DNA from: Oligoflexia bacterium
Lineage (GTDB): Bacteria; Bdellovibrionota; UBA1018; CAIMNF01
NCBI GenBank assembly: GCA_903842755.1
Contig: CAIMNF010000319.1
Span: 1 to 7,288, forward strand
Length of the DNA stretch: 7,288 nucleotides
Direction of reading: 5' to 3'
This document shows positions 1 through 6,140 of this stretch, one piece after another. Numbering within the stretch: position 1 is the first letter of the stretch; each line of letters begins with the position of its first letter. The position numbers were made by a program, and so were the translations under genes. The notes under the pieces are model-generated. The model saw only the letters and a program-made list of their open reading frames with translations. It made no database searches and was not told where the DNA came from.

Positions 1-1101
1 ATTGAACGCGCAAAAACCTACTTTTACATTCATCAAGGAACGCGCCCTATTTTGTACCGGGAGATTCCGTTTGGCGTGCAGAATATTGAGGCCGCGCTCC
101 TTCAAAAAATGAATGCCCAGCCCGAAGAAATCAAAAGCTGGATTTTTGATGTCGGACTCACCGAACAGGCAGATGAATCGGTCGCAAATTTAATTGCCGA
201 AACGCTCGAGCCGCTCGTGACGGACATCAAGCAAACCGAGCTTTCGGCTCGTGGAACGCTCCACTCGGGGATCGAAAAAATCCTTTTGACGGGCGAACTG
301 GCCCTCATGCCGGGTGTGGTCGAATGGCTTCAGGTGGTTAGTCAAAAAACGGTCGAATTTTTTAAGCCCATGAGCTTAATCACGGCCAATAAAATTAACT
401 ATTCGGATGTATCCGAAATTCGGTTTACAAAAGCGTTGGCCACTGCCCTAGTCCTTGTGCCGACCGACAAGGTTTCCCCGATTAACTTGCGAAAAGGGGA
501 ATTCGCGAAAGCCGACGCCAACGCGTCCCATTGGATGGATTCGCTTAAAAAAGTGGCTCCAGCGCTGGCAATTGCGCTTTTGGTGTTTGCGTGTACCAAA
601 ATCATTGAGTACCAAACGTACTCCCGAAAGCTAGCGGACACCCAAGAAGCCCTCAATAAAGCGGTTAAAAATTATTATGGGGGCGCAATTGCCACGAGCG
701 CAATTGCGTCCCATTTAGCAGACACGGCAAAACTTAAAAAGTCGATTCAAGCCGACTTAAGCCGCGAACGCGAACTCAGCAAACTTTTTACCCAAAACCC
801 AAACTCGCCTTTGGATTTTCTAAAATCGCTCTCCACCAAAGTGGACCGGGATATTCCCTTAAATTTGGTCACCTTTAATGCAGGGACGGAACCCAACGAG
901 CCTTATAAAGAAGACCGTCCCTTAAAAACATCACTGACCGTCATGATGAGCAGCCCACAGCTATTGGCAAAATTGAGCGAAATTTTAGAAAAGAATTATA
1001 GTTTAAAAAAAGGCAACTCCAGCGAAGTCACTCAAGAAGGCCAAAAGTTTTATAAAGTTGAATTTAGCGGCCAACTTGCGTCCACCAAAGGGGGCAAGTG
1101 A
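1..1101 (+). CDS. gspL: Type II secretion inner-membrane protein GspL (PilM-like), 3' part
   Basis: The frame is open from base 1, so the true start lies upstream of the window; 366 codons are visible. Visible residues 1 to about 125 look like the C-terminal half of a PilM/GspL actin-like domain: a YREIPFG strand, then a late ILLTGELALMPG segment (about 94-105) matching the GGG-x-LPG loop of PilM-type proteins, but with the glycines largely lost, which suggests weak or no nucleotide binding. One membrane helix follows (about 184-202, VAPALAIALLVFAC), then a helical, probably coiled-coil periplasmic stretch and a C-terminal alpha/beta domain (about 265-360) like the ferredoxin-like fold of GspL. 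In the T2SS, GspL links the cytoplasmic ATPase GspE to GspM. The TGA stop overlaps the gspM start. The family call rests on fold pattern and on gspM and gspN following; PilM of a type IV pilus is the main alternative. Confidence 0.8.
   Translation: MERAKTYFYIHQGTRPILYREIPFGVQNIEAALLQKMNAQPEEIKSWIFDVGLTEQADESVANLIAETLEPLVTDIKQTELSARGTLHSGIEKILLTGELALMPGVVEWLQVVSQKTVEFFKPMSLITANKINYSDVSEIRFTKALATALVLVPTDKVSPINLRKGEFAKADANASHWMDSLKKVAPALAIALLVFACTKIIEYQTYSRKLADTQEALNKAVKNYYGGAIATSAIASHLADTAKLKKSIQADLSRERELSKLFTQNPNSPLDFLKSLSTKVDRDIPLNLVTFNAGTEPNEPYKEDRPLKTSLTVMMSSPQLLAKLSEILEKNYSLKKGNSSEVTQEGQKFYKVEFSGQLASTKGGK
1088..1094 (+). promoter_or_regulatory. Shine-Dalgarno AAAGGGG-type for gspM, decides the start
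   Basis: A purine-rich AAAGGGG stretch lies 6 bases before the ATG at 1101, but only 3 before the GTG at 1098. This spacing favours ATG 1101 as the gspM start, giving the overlap TGATG with gspL. Confidence 0.55.
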
Positions 1102-1691
1102 TGAGTAAAATTTCCGATGCGTTCGAACAGTTTACGGCCAAAATCAAGGAACAAGAGTGGTACCAGCAACTGGAAGCGTCTTTTGAGCGACTGCCCCCGG
1201 ACCAGCAAAAAATGGTTAAAATGGGGGCATGGGCAGTCGGAGGACTATCCGTTTTAATTTTCACGTGGACGATGGTGGGCAGCGCGAACGACGCCAAAAG
1301 TGAATATTATGAAAAGTACGAATTACTCCAAACATTAAACCAAGCCACGGACGAACTCCGGCGCTTACGGGGCCAAAATGCCGGAATGAACCAAGGCGGC
1401 ACCGCCAATTGGAAGCAGTTCTTTCAGAACGATTCCATCGAAGTGCTGAAGGAAACTCCTGGCGCCACGCAGAGCGTACTCCAAGAAACCTTATTAGATT
1501 TAGAGATGAAAGCGGTCGGATTGCGGCAAATGGTTCAGGCCCTTTATAAAATTGAACATGGAAGCCCCCCCATGAAGCTGCGAGCCCTTCAGGTTGAAAA
1601 TGGCGCGGGCGACGGACTTTTATCCGTTAAATTTTCTGTAAGTGCGTATTCGGCCAAACCCGAAAAGGCAGAAAAGAGTGAACGAAAGTGA
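1101..1691 (+). CDS. gspM: Type II secretion inner-membrane protein GspM
   Basis: 196 residues with the GspM layout. A short cytoplasmic N-terminus carries WYQQLEASFERLPPDQQKMV (20-39), matching the family's habit of placing an L-S/P-P-x-x-x segment just before the membrane helix. The helix follows (about 41-60), then a charged coiled coil (about 63-92) and a periplasmic domain ending in a Lys/Glu-rich tail. GspM is a bitopic protein that pairs with GspL in the T2SS assembly platform. ATG at 1101 is chosen over the adjacent GTG at 1098 because of Shine-Dalgarno spacing. It overlaps gspL by 1 base and gspN by 4 bases, so the three are very likely translationally coupled. GspM sequences are poorly conserved, so the call leans on topology and position. 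Confidence 0.78.
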   Translation: MSKISDAFEQFTAKIKEQEWYQQLEASFERLPPDQQKMVKMGAWAVGGLSVLIFTWTMVGSANDAKSEYYEKYELLQTLNQATDELRRLRGQNAGMNQGGTANWKQFFQNDSIEVLKETPGATQSVLQETLLDLEMKAVGLRQMVQALYKIEHGSPPMKLRALQVENGAGDGLLSVKFSVSAYSAKPEKAEKSERK

Positions 1692-2605
1692 AAGGCAAAA
1701 AATTAGCCCACGTTCTGATTTTGGTTGGCATTTTCTTCGTTAGTTTATTTATTTTTACCTTGGCAAAGTTCCCGGAAGCCAAACTTACGGCCGTGATTCA
1801 AGGATACCTTCAGCAATCGCTTGACCCCTTTGGAATTTTGGAGACCGACCAAGGACGCGAGTTTTCCGTCTTTAAGGGATTTCAGTACAAATTGATTCAC
1901 CCGGTCTTTGAGTTGTCGGATCAGACGCGCATCGAGCTGGACGAAGTGACCGCAGCGCCAAGCCTCCTGTCACTTTTGATGTTTAAACCGGGCGCCACCG
2001 TAGAACTAAAGCAAGGAGCGAGCTCGATCACCGCAACCGCCGCAGCGCGCGGAGATCAAGTGAGCATTTCTGCCTCGTTGAATGAAGTGAATTTTGGGAA
2101 ATTGGGTTTGCTGATGTATCTGGCTCAAATTAAGGGCGGAGGCATTATTTCGGGGGACTTCAAGCTCGACGGAACCGTAAGCGATTTAAATAGCTTAAGT
2201 GGAAAAGTCGATTTTAAGCTAAAATCGGTGCAAATAGACGAACAGTCCATCATGGGAATGTTGCAGCTTAAAAAACCAGTGAAAATTGCTGAAGGAATCA
2301 TCGATATTAAGATCGAGCAAGGTAAAGTGGTGCTGAATAATGTTGCCCTTGGAAAACCAAACTCAAAGGACGACCTCAATGTTCTGGTCAAAGGGGACAT
2401 TACCCTCAAAAAGAACGTCAACTCAAGCGAACTAAATTTAAAAGCTTATTTTGGTATTTCGGACTCGCTGAAACAAGATTTTGGTTTTTTAGAAACTTTG
2501 CTGACCTCGGCCAAGCAAACAGACGGTCGCTACGCCTATAAGATTTCTGGCCCTTTAAGCGCACCCCTACCCCCTAGCCCCTTGACCGAATCCGCAAATA
2601 AATAA
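1688..2605 (+). CDS. gspN: Type II secretion system protein GspN
   Basis: 305 residues. An N-terminal membrane anchor (about 6-27) is preceded by MKGKK; the rest is predicted periplasmic and rich in alternating beta strands, including a G-x-I-S-G-x-F-x-L-x-G-T pattern at about 152-163 typical of AsmA-like/GspN repeats. The length and AsmA-like character fit the GspN type found at the end of deltaproteobacterial T2SS operons, which differs from the classical GspN of Klebsiella. The role of GspN is not well defined; it is generally an accessory T2SS component. Start: GTG at 1688, in the 4-base overlap GTGA with the gspM stop and with only a weak Shine-Dalgarno, so reinitiation after gspM is likely. 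The C-terminus is proline-rich (APLPPSPL, 292-299). Confidence 0.78.
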   Translation: MKGKKLAHVLILVGIFFVSLFIFTLAKFPEAKLTAVIQGYLQQSLDPFGILETDQGREFSVFKGFQYKLIHPVFELSDQTRIELDEVTAAPSLLSLLMFKPGATVELKQGASSITATAAARGDQVSISASLNEVNFGKLGLLMYLAQIKGGGIISGDFKLDGTVSDLNSLSGKVDFKLKSVQIDEQSIMGMLQLKKPVKIAEGIIDIKIEQGKVVLNNVALGKPNSKDDLNVLVKGDITLKKNVNSSELNLKAYFGISDSLKQDFGFLETLLTSAKQTDGRYAYKISGPLSAPLPPSPLTESANK

Positions 2606-2650
2606 AAAAAGTTCGTGTTTGACGCGCAACGCTTAAATTAGAATTGGGGA

Positions 2651-3463
2651 ATGAAAACTTTCAAAATTTTGTCGGTCGCGTTGATCCTCATCCCCTTCCT
2701 CTGTTCCTCGTGCGTTAACCTTTATGGCTTTGCCGATAGCCCTTCCGGTGATCCGCAACTTTTGTCCGCAGCAAGAGCCGCCATGGATAAGGGTGAATAC
2801 GCCAACGCGCTCAAATACTACCAACAAGTGTCCGCCAACGAGAGTGACGTCAAAATCAGCGAAACTGCGCTGGCTACTCTAGCCGAAGGAAATATCTTTT
2901 ATATTTCAGATTTGATTTCGAGTTTGGGGAGTGGCAGTGGGGGGGGGAGCACTTTTATCGGTGTTGCTGAAAATATGTATGCGCGAGGCGCGACGACGGC
3001 TGCGAGTCGCGAAATCATTGCAAAAGTTTATGTGTCTGCAAGTGGCATCGTTAATGCGCACCTAAAAAACTTTGTCCAAATTATTTCTGGAATTTCAATG
3101 ATTGGATCAATCCTTGGGTCTTATGCTGGCCCAAATGGAACATTAGTTGTGACTGACCTCGTGCAATCCGCTTCGTGCAATTCCACAACTTGTTCTGCAG
3201 GTGGAAATACGACGTGTAATGCCGGAATCGCTGGTTTCACCGGTTCCTTTTCGCCAGTCAGCATCAACACCCCTTCTTTATGGGATGGAAATACGCTTCT
3301 GCAGCTAGTCTCGATGTTAGATTTAGTCAATACCTCCATCGGAAACTTAACGGGTTCGGGATCTACGGGTTCTGGCTTATTTTCTGCGTTTGGAAACTTA
3401 AGTGAACTAGATAGCCTAGTATCCAACTGCATGCGCGCATCTTTAATCAGCGTTCTATTCTAA
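2651..3463 (+). CDS. Probable lipoprotein with a TPR-like motif, function unknown
   Basis: 270 residues. The N-terminus (MKTFKILSVALILIPFLCSSC) is a signal peptide ending in a lipobox-like L-C-S-S-C, with Cys21 the likely lipidated residue; the -3 residue is Cys rather than the usual Leu, so this is not a textbook lipobox. After it, residues 36-62 (with KGEYANALKYYQQV) look like one tetratricopeptide motif. A Gly/Ser linker (93-100) is encoded partly by a G9 tract. The middle is helical (about 102-157), followed by a Cys-containing segment (C176, C181, C189) and a Gly/Ser/Asn-rich C-terminus. It lies 45 bases after gspN and 16 before the barrel gene, so it probably shares their transcript. 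The start lacks a properly spaced Shine-Dalgarno: GGGGA directly abuts the ATG, and an in-frame TAG at 2639 excludes an earlier start. I do not recognise the family. Secretin-assisting (pilotin-like) or barrel-associated roles would be guesses. Confidence 0.72.
   Translation: MKTFKILSVALILIPFLCSSCVNLYGFADSPSGDPQLLSAARAAMDKGEYANALKYYQQVSANESDVKISETALATLAEGNIFYISDLISSLGSGSGGGSTFIGVAENMYARGATTAASREIIAKVYVSASGIVNAHLKNFVQIISGISMIGSILGSYAGPNGTLVVTDLVQSASCNSTTCSAGGNTTCNAGIAGFTGSFSPVSINTPSLWDGNTLLQLVSMLDLVNTSIGNLTGSGSTGSGLFSAFGNLSELDSLVSNCMRASLISVLF
2939..2947 (+). repeat. G9 homopolymer inside the lipoprotein gene
   Basis: Nine consecutive G encode Gly97-Gly99. By reading the shifted frames, one extra G would give a stop at codon 107, and one fewer G a stop at codon 138. 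Either slip would truncate the lipoprotein to less than about half. Confidence 0.85.
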
Positions 3464-3479
3464 CCAAAGGAAAATCAAA

Positions 3480-4610
3480 ATGAACAAAAATTCACCAACA
3501 TCCTGGACCCTGATTTTTACCTTATTACTACTGACCTCATTTTCATTACAGCCTCGTGCCTTTGCCATGGACCCGATCAACCAGCTCTTTAGGAGTGTAC
3601 GCGCCGAGGGAATGGGAGATGTCCGGTACACCACCGGGCTTTATGAAGAGAACTTTTTTGCCAACCCGGCACGGGTCACTTCTAACCCAGAAGATCGATT
3701 TCAGTTGCCGCAAATTTCCCTGGAGGCCGGATCAGATTCTTTAAGCACCTTAAGCACTCTCACTGGTGGCGGAAGCGAACTGGGAAAATTTGGGTCTGCC
3801 GAAGGAAAACCCCTCTCTGCGCGCTTTCAGTTAGTTTTGCCTGCTTACTATAACAACACCTTTATTTCTGACAAATGGGCCATGGCCATAGGGTTCGAAC
3901 TTGCTGCGCAAACTCAGTGGGAGCTAAGCCAAGTGGGATCGTTTGATCCCAACACCCGCATTAACATGGGGCCGGCCATTACCCTTGCACGCCGCTTTTT
4001 GGAAGAGGACCGCCTTTCCGTCGGAACCACGTTTCATAGTGAATTTGTTTCGGATGTGAATCAAATCATCAGCATTACCGACTATTTTGCAGGCACCAAA
4101 TTAAGCGGAACGAGTTTGGGTGGAAATGGCTTAGGTGTTGATTTTGACTTAGGCGCGACTTACGACGGCCCCTGGAGTGTTCTGGGATTCCAATTTCAGT
4201 TCGGCTTGGCCATCAATAATATTTTAGGGGGCGCTTATACGAATTTAGGTCGGCCCGTCACCACTTGGCCAGGCAATCCCACATCATCCAATCGTTTTTT
4301 GAATTTTGGAGCTTCTGCGCGCAGAGAAGAAGTCGGCGGACTGGACTACGTGATCGTTGCCTTAGAATTTACCGACATCGGTAATAATCCAAATGGAAGC
4401 GCGTTCCGAACCATCCACTTCGGAACGGAAGCCCAATGGAAAGTCTTTAAAATGCGGCTAGGGATTAACCAAGGGTACCCCACCGCCGGTTTTGGGATCG
4501 ATCTTCACGCCTTAGAAATCAACTTTGCCACTTACGGCGAAGAAATGGGACTCAATGTAGGAGACCTGGAGGACCGCCGCTATGCCCTCGAATTGGGTTT
4601 CCAGATCTAG
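3480..4610 (+). CDS. Exported predicted outer-membrane beta-barrel protein, function unknown
   Basis: 376 residues. A signal peptide (about 1-29, hydrophobic core LIFTLLLLTSF, cleavage after AFA) leads to a mature protein rich in alternating strands with aromatic ends and Gly/Asn turns, and ends in RYALELGFQI, a typical closing barrel strand. Near the mature N-terminus, residues 42-66 carry AEGMGDVRY...NFFANPARV, which resembles the G-x-G...NPA signature found at the start of PorV/FadL/TraF-like outer-membrane proteins. The family match is only by pattern. The start is firm: AAAGGA lies 8 bases before ATG 3480. It is 16 bases after the lipoprotein gene, and its last 29 bases overlap the EI24 gene. 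A lipoprotein next to a barrel suggests a paired outer-membrane function, perhaps linked to the T2SS upstream, but no substrate can be inferred. Confidence 0.75.
   Translation: MNKNSPTSWTLIFTLLLLTSFSLQPRAFAMDPINQLFRSVRAEGMGDVRYTTGLYEENFFANPARVTSNPEDRFQLPQISLEAGSDSLSTLSTLTGGGSELGKFGSAEGKPLSARFQLVLPAYYNNTFISDKWAMAIGFELAAQTQWELSQVGSFDPNTRINMGPAITLARRFLEEDRLSVGTTFHSEFVSDVNQIISITDYFAGTKLSGTSLGGNGLGVDFDLGATYDGPWSVLGFQFQFGLAINNILGGAYTNLGRPVTTWPGNPTSSNRFLNFGASARREEVGGLDYVIVALEFTDIGNNPNGSAFRTIHFGTEAQWKVFKMRLGINQGYPTAGFGIDLHALEINFATYGEEMGLNVGDLEDRRYALELGFQI
4568..4573 (+). promoter_or_regulatory. Shine-Dalgarno GGAGGA inside the barrel gene, for the EI24 gene
   Basis: A near-perfect GGAGGA lies 8 bases before ATG 4582, within the last codons of the barrel gene. 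It supports the overlapping start over downstream in-frame candidates such as the ATG at 4624. Confidence 0.75.
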
Positions 4611-5307
4611 TCGCGAATTTTTAATGGGGTTGCTGTTGCCTCTCGCCGCGGGAAAATTAATTTTTTCTTCGCCGAAGCTTCTTCTTTTATCCATCATGCC
4701 CGTGCTCATCTCGATTACAGCACTCACCGGACTTATTTTTGGTCTCGTCACCAGCATGAGTAGCTACCTGATGGCAAAATTAGGAGTTTATTTTGCGGTA
4801 ACTCTTAAAGTCATTATCGTGATCGGACTTATTTTTGTGGCCTTCCAGGTGATGGTGTTTTTAATTGATGTTCTGGCCATTCCATTTAGCGACTACCTGG
4901 CGCTCCACACTGAAAAAAGCATCGGGCAAAATCCGCCGGAACGCGCGGGGTTTGGGCATACCTTTAGACTCCTTTCGCTTGATTTTGGAAAAACAGCACT
5001 CAATACGGCCCTCCTTGCGCTATTTACCGTAGGAACCTGGATTCCGATGGTGAATTTATTCTTTTTTCTGGGAATCGCACTTTTGAACACCCTAAACTTT
5101 ATTTCTTATCCCCAAAGTAGGCGCATGTTGGGAGTGCATGATTCTTTTGCATGGCTCAAAAAAAACAAGTCGCGATCCCTTGGATTTGGAATCGCGACTA
5201 CTGTGTTATTTAGTATACCCGTAATAAATTTTTTCGCCCTACCCCTGTCTGTTGTTGGGGGGACCCTTCTGTACTTCAAACCTAAACAAGAACTGACTGC
5301 ACTTTAA
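4582..5307 (+). CDS. EI24/CysZ-family integral membrane protein
   Basis: 241 residues with four hydrophobic regions (about 33-57, 70-99, 139-173, 199-231). Family motifs seen in order: a proline-led IPFSDYLA segment (100-107), YPQSRRMLG (176-184) corresponding to the conserved Y-P-x-x-R-R of EI24/CysZ proteins, and IPVINFFALPLSVVGGTLLY (212-231), the hallmark P-x-x-N-F-x-x-x-P-x-x-V-x-x-T segment. CysZ in enterobacteria imports sulfate; many bacterial EI24 proteins have no known substrate, and no sulfur-assimilation gene is near, so a sulfate role is not claimed and the symbol is left empty. It starts inside the barrel gene (29-base overlap) with a strong Shine-Dalgarno, so the two are likely translationally coupled. 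Its TAA stop shares the palindrome TTAA with the converging pilin-like gene. Confidence 0.85.
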   Translation: MPSNWVSRSSREFLMGLLLPLAAGKLIFSSPKLLLLSIMPVLISITALTGLIFGLVTSMSSYLMAKLGVYFAVTLKVIIVIGLIFVAFQVMVFLIDVLAIPFSDYLALHTEKSIGQNPPERAGFGHTFRLLSLDFGKTALNTALLALFTVGTWIPMVNLFFFLGIALLNTLNFISYPQSRRMLGVHDSFAWLKKNKSRSLGFGIATTVLFSIPVINFFALPLSVVGGTLLYFKPKQELTAL

Positions 5308-5498
5308 TTGCTATCAAAGTCCTGCATGGCTTGGTCAGTCTTTTTGAAGGCACTGTCGCTCAATGCGCCGACTTTGCTCTTCATTTTTGAAACCATCATT
5401 ACCACGATGGCCAAAATCAAGACGTACTCAGTAGTAGACTGGCCTTTCCGGTCTTTCAAGCGATTCCTTATGCGGGTAATCAAACTTGGTTTCTTCAT
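5304..5498 (-). CDS. Class III signal-peptide pilin-like protein (Flp/type IVb-like)
   Basis: 64 residues. A basic leader (MKKPSLITRIRNRLKDRKG) is followed by QSTTEYVLILAIVV. Cleavage is expected between Gly19 and Gln20, with Glu at mature position 5 and Tyr next to it, as in class III (Flp/archaeal-like) prepilins; the mature protein would be about 45 residues with a hydrophobic stretch at 26-37 and a charged C-terminal tail. Such proteins are processed by a dedicated prepilin peptidase and assemble into thin pili by Tad-type machinery, or act as minor membrane-anchored pseudopilins. No tad genes are in the window. The start at 5498 is chosen because GAGAGGA sits about 4-5 bases upstream on the - strand; an upstream ATG at 5570 would add a non-leader-like extension that displaces the basic leader from the N-terminus. 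It converges with the EI24 gene. Confidence 0.82.
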   Translation of the reverse strand: MKKPSLITRIRNRLKDRKGQSTTEYVLILAIVVMMVSKMKSKVGALSDSAFKKTDQAMQDFDSN

Positions 5499-5535
5499 AA
5501 AGTCCTCTCTTCTGGTCTTTTTTGGACCCTCATTT

Positions 5536-5566
5536 ATAGTATGAGTCTGTGGACTAAAAAAGTCAA
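5536..5566 (-). promoter_or_regulatory. Candidate sigma70-type promoter for the pilin-like gene
   Basis: On the - strand TTGACT (5566-5561) is followed after 19 bases by TACTAT (5541-5536), about 38 bases before the start codon. The -35 is good and the -10 fair, but the spacer is longer than the ideal 17. A TATAAA at 5538-5533 is the other -10 choice, with a still longer spacer. Confidence 0.35.
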
Positions 5567-5576
5567 CCATTTGACT
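5561..5576. promoter_or_regulatory. Perfect inverted repeat AGTCAA-CCAT-TTGACT, possible operator
   Basis: Two 6-base arms around a 4-base centre. One arm is also the candidate -35 of the pilin promoter. Two more AGTC/GACT boxes lie at 5544-5547 and 5552-5555, giving four alternating boxes in 33 bases. A regulator-binding role is inference. Confidence 0.3.
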
Positions 5577-5635
5577 CTTCTTTTTATCAATATTTTTTAT
5601 TTAATAAATTGTGCACGGTCATTCGTGACACATTA

Positions 5636-5664
5636 TTGACGTTTAAATTCCGATTGTTGATAAT
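5636..5664 (+). promoter_or_regulatory. Sigma70-type promoter TTGACG-N17-GATAAT
   Basis: TTGACG (5636-5641) and GATAAT (5659-5664) are separated by exactly 17 bases and each match the consensus at five of six positions. Transcription would begin near 5671. An AT-rich stretch lies just upstream (5581-5610). It points toward the small gene at 5728. Confidence 0.7.
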
Positions 5665-5712
5665 AAAGGTATGGGTTCACCACGTTCGCCGTCCTACAGT
5701 AGTTTTGTCCCT

Positions 5713-5719
5713 AAAGGAG
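5713..5719 (+). promoter_or_regulatory. Shine-Dalgarno AAAGGAG, decides a TTG start
   Basis: AAAGGAG lies 8 bases before the in-frame TTG at 5728. By contrast the upstream ATG at 5671 has only AAAGG with a single base of spacing and coincides with the predicted transcription start. Confidence 0.65.
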
Positions 5720-5727
5720 CGCTCCAA

Positions 5728-6096
5728 TTGAGAAGAATAAATATCACCATTCGTTCTAAGCGAAATCCCGATGCCAATATTGCAGGCTATATGGTTCTCC
5801 ATGAGCTGAGCAACGAGATTTTAAGTTTCTTTTCCACCAAAAAATTCAAACACGAAGAAGAGCTTGAAGTGTACGCCGAAATTCACGGCAGCAATAAAAA
5901 GTACGAAACCGAGCTGATCGGCTGCCACGAGCAAATCTCTTCCGGTCGGGTCATGACCAGCCTTCCAGAAGAAGGCCAAGCCCTTCCAACCCGGACTTTT
6001 TACCGCTGTTTTGCAAAAGTAAAAAGCCTAATGACCCTGGACAAACCAGAGGATGACGAACCGATTTTTGAAGAAGCGTTGAAAGACGTTGCTTAA
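5728..6096 (+). CDS. Small cytoplasmic protein, possibly a degenerate PilZ-like domain
   Basis: 122 residues from the TTG at 5728 (141 if ATG 5671 is used). The N-terminus is basic (MRRINITIRSKRN), then comes a strand-rich domain with a pattern resembling PilZ: a basic N-terminal segment, a G-Y-M-V-L-H-E-L-S-N-E-I-L stretch (20-32), which aligns with the D-x-S-x-x-G region but lacks Asp and Gly, and a strand with E-L-E-V-Y-A-E-I (45-52). The C-terminus is acidic (PEDDEPIFEEALKDV). PilZ domains bind cyclic di-GMP through R-x-x-x-R and D/N-x-S-x-x-G; here an R-x-x-R (9-12) is present but not a clean signature, so nucleotide binding is doubtful. There is no signal peptide or membrane helix. It has its own promoter and is transcribed divergently from the pilin-like gene. 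An unrelated beta-barrel fold is possible. Confidence 0.62.
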   Translation: MRRINITIRSKRNPDANIAGYMVLHELSNEILSFFSTKKFKHEEELEVYAEIHGSNKKYETELIGCHEQISSGRVMTSLPEEGQALPTRTFYRCFAKVKSLMTLDKPEDDEPIFEEALKDVA

Positions 6097-6140
6097 GCTA
6101 AACGAGGCAACGGGTACTTTGTCTAACTTAGAATAAATAT

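Noticed and set aside
52..54. TTG at 52 as the start of gspL
   Set aside because: The same frame is open to base 1 and the upstream residues (FYIHQGTRPI) continue the actin-like fold, so this codon is internal.
683..706. Direct repeat GCGCAATTG twice in gspL
   Set aside because: It encodes a short Ala-Ile-Ala repeat in frame and is explained by protein sequence; two copies are not enough to suggest an element.
2619..2644. Promoter TTGACG with TAGAAT before the lipoprotein gene
   Set aside because: The spacer is only 14 bases, too short for a normal sigma70 promoter; a 17-base spacing gives a poor -10.
5158..5165. A8 run in the EI24 gene as a slippage site
   Set aside because: It encodes Lys-Lys-Asn in a conserved basic loop of the family, and A8 runs are common in sequences of this composition.
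5301..5320. ACTTT/AAAGT hairpin across the convergent stops
   Set aside because: The 5-base AT-rich stem is too weak and no T-run follows on either strand.
5292..5345. ACTGAC/GTCAGT stem followed by TTTTT as a terminator for the EI24 gene
   Set aside because: The loop is 36 bases and the stem only 6, so it is not a credible intrinsic terminator.
5499..5570. Longer pilin-like gene starting at ATG 5570
   Set aside because: It would place a non-basic extension before the MKKPS leader and lacks a good ribosome site, while 5498 has one.
5610..5632. CRP-like site TGTG-N15-CACA with an inner GTCA-TTCG-TGAC
   Set aside because: The two symmetries do not share a centre and the spacing does not fit the CRP consensus.
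6087..6112. CGTTGC/GCAACG hairpin at the end of the PilZ-like gene as a terminator
   Set aside because: The loop is 14 bases, the stem 6, and no T-run follows on either strand.
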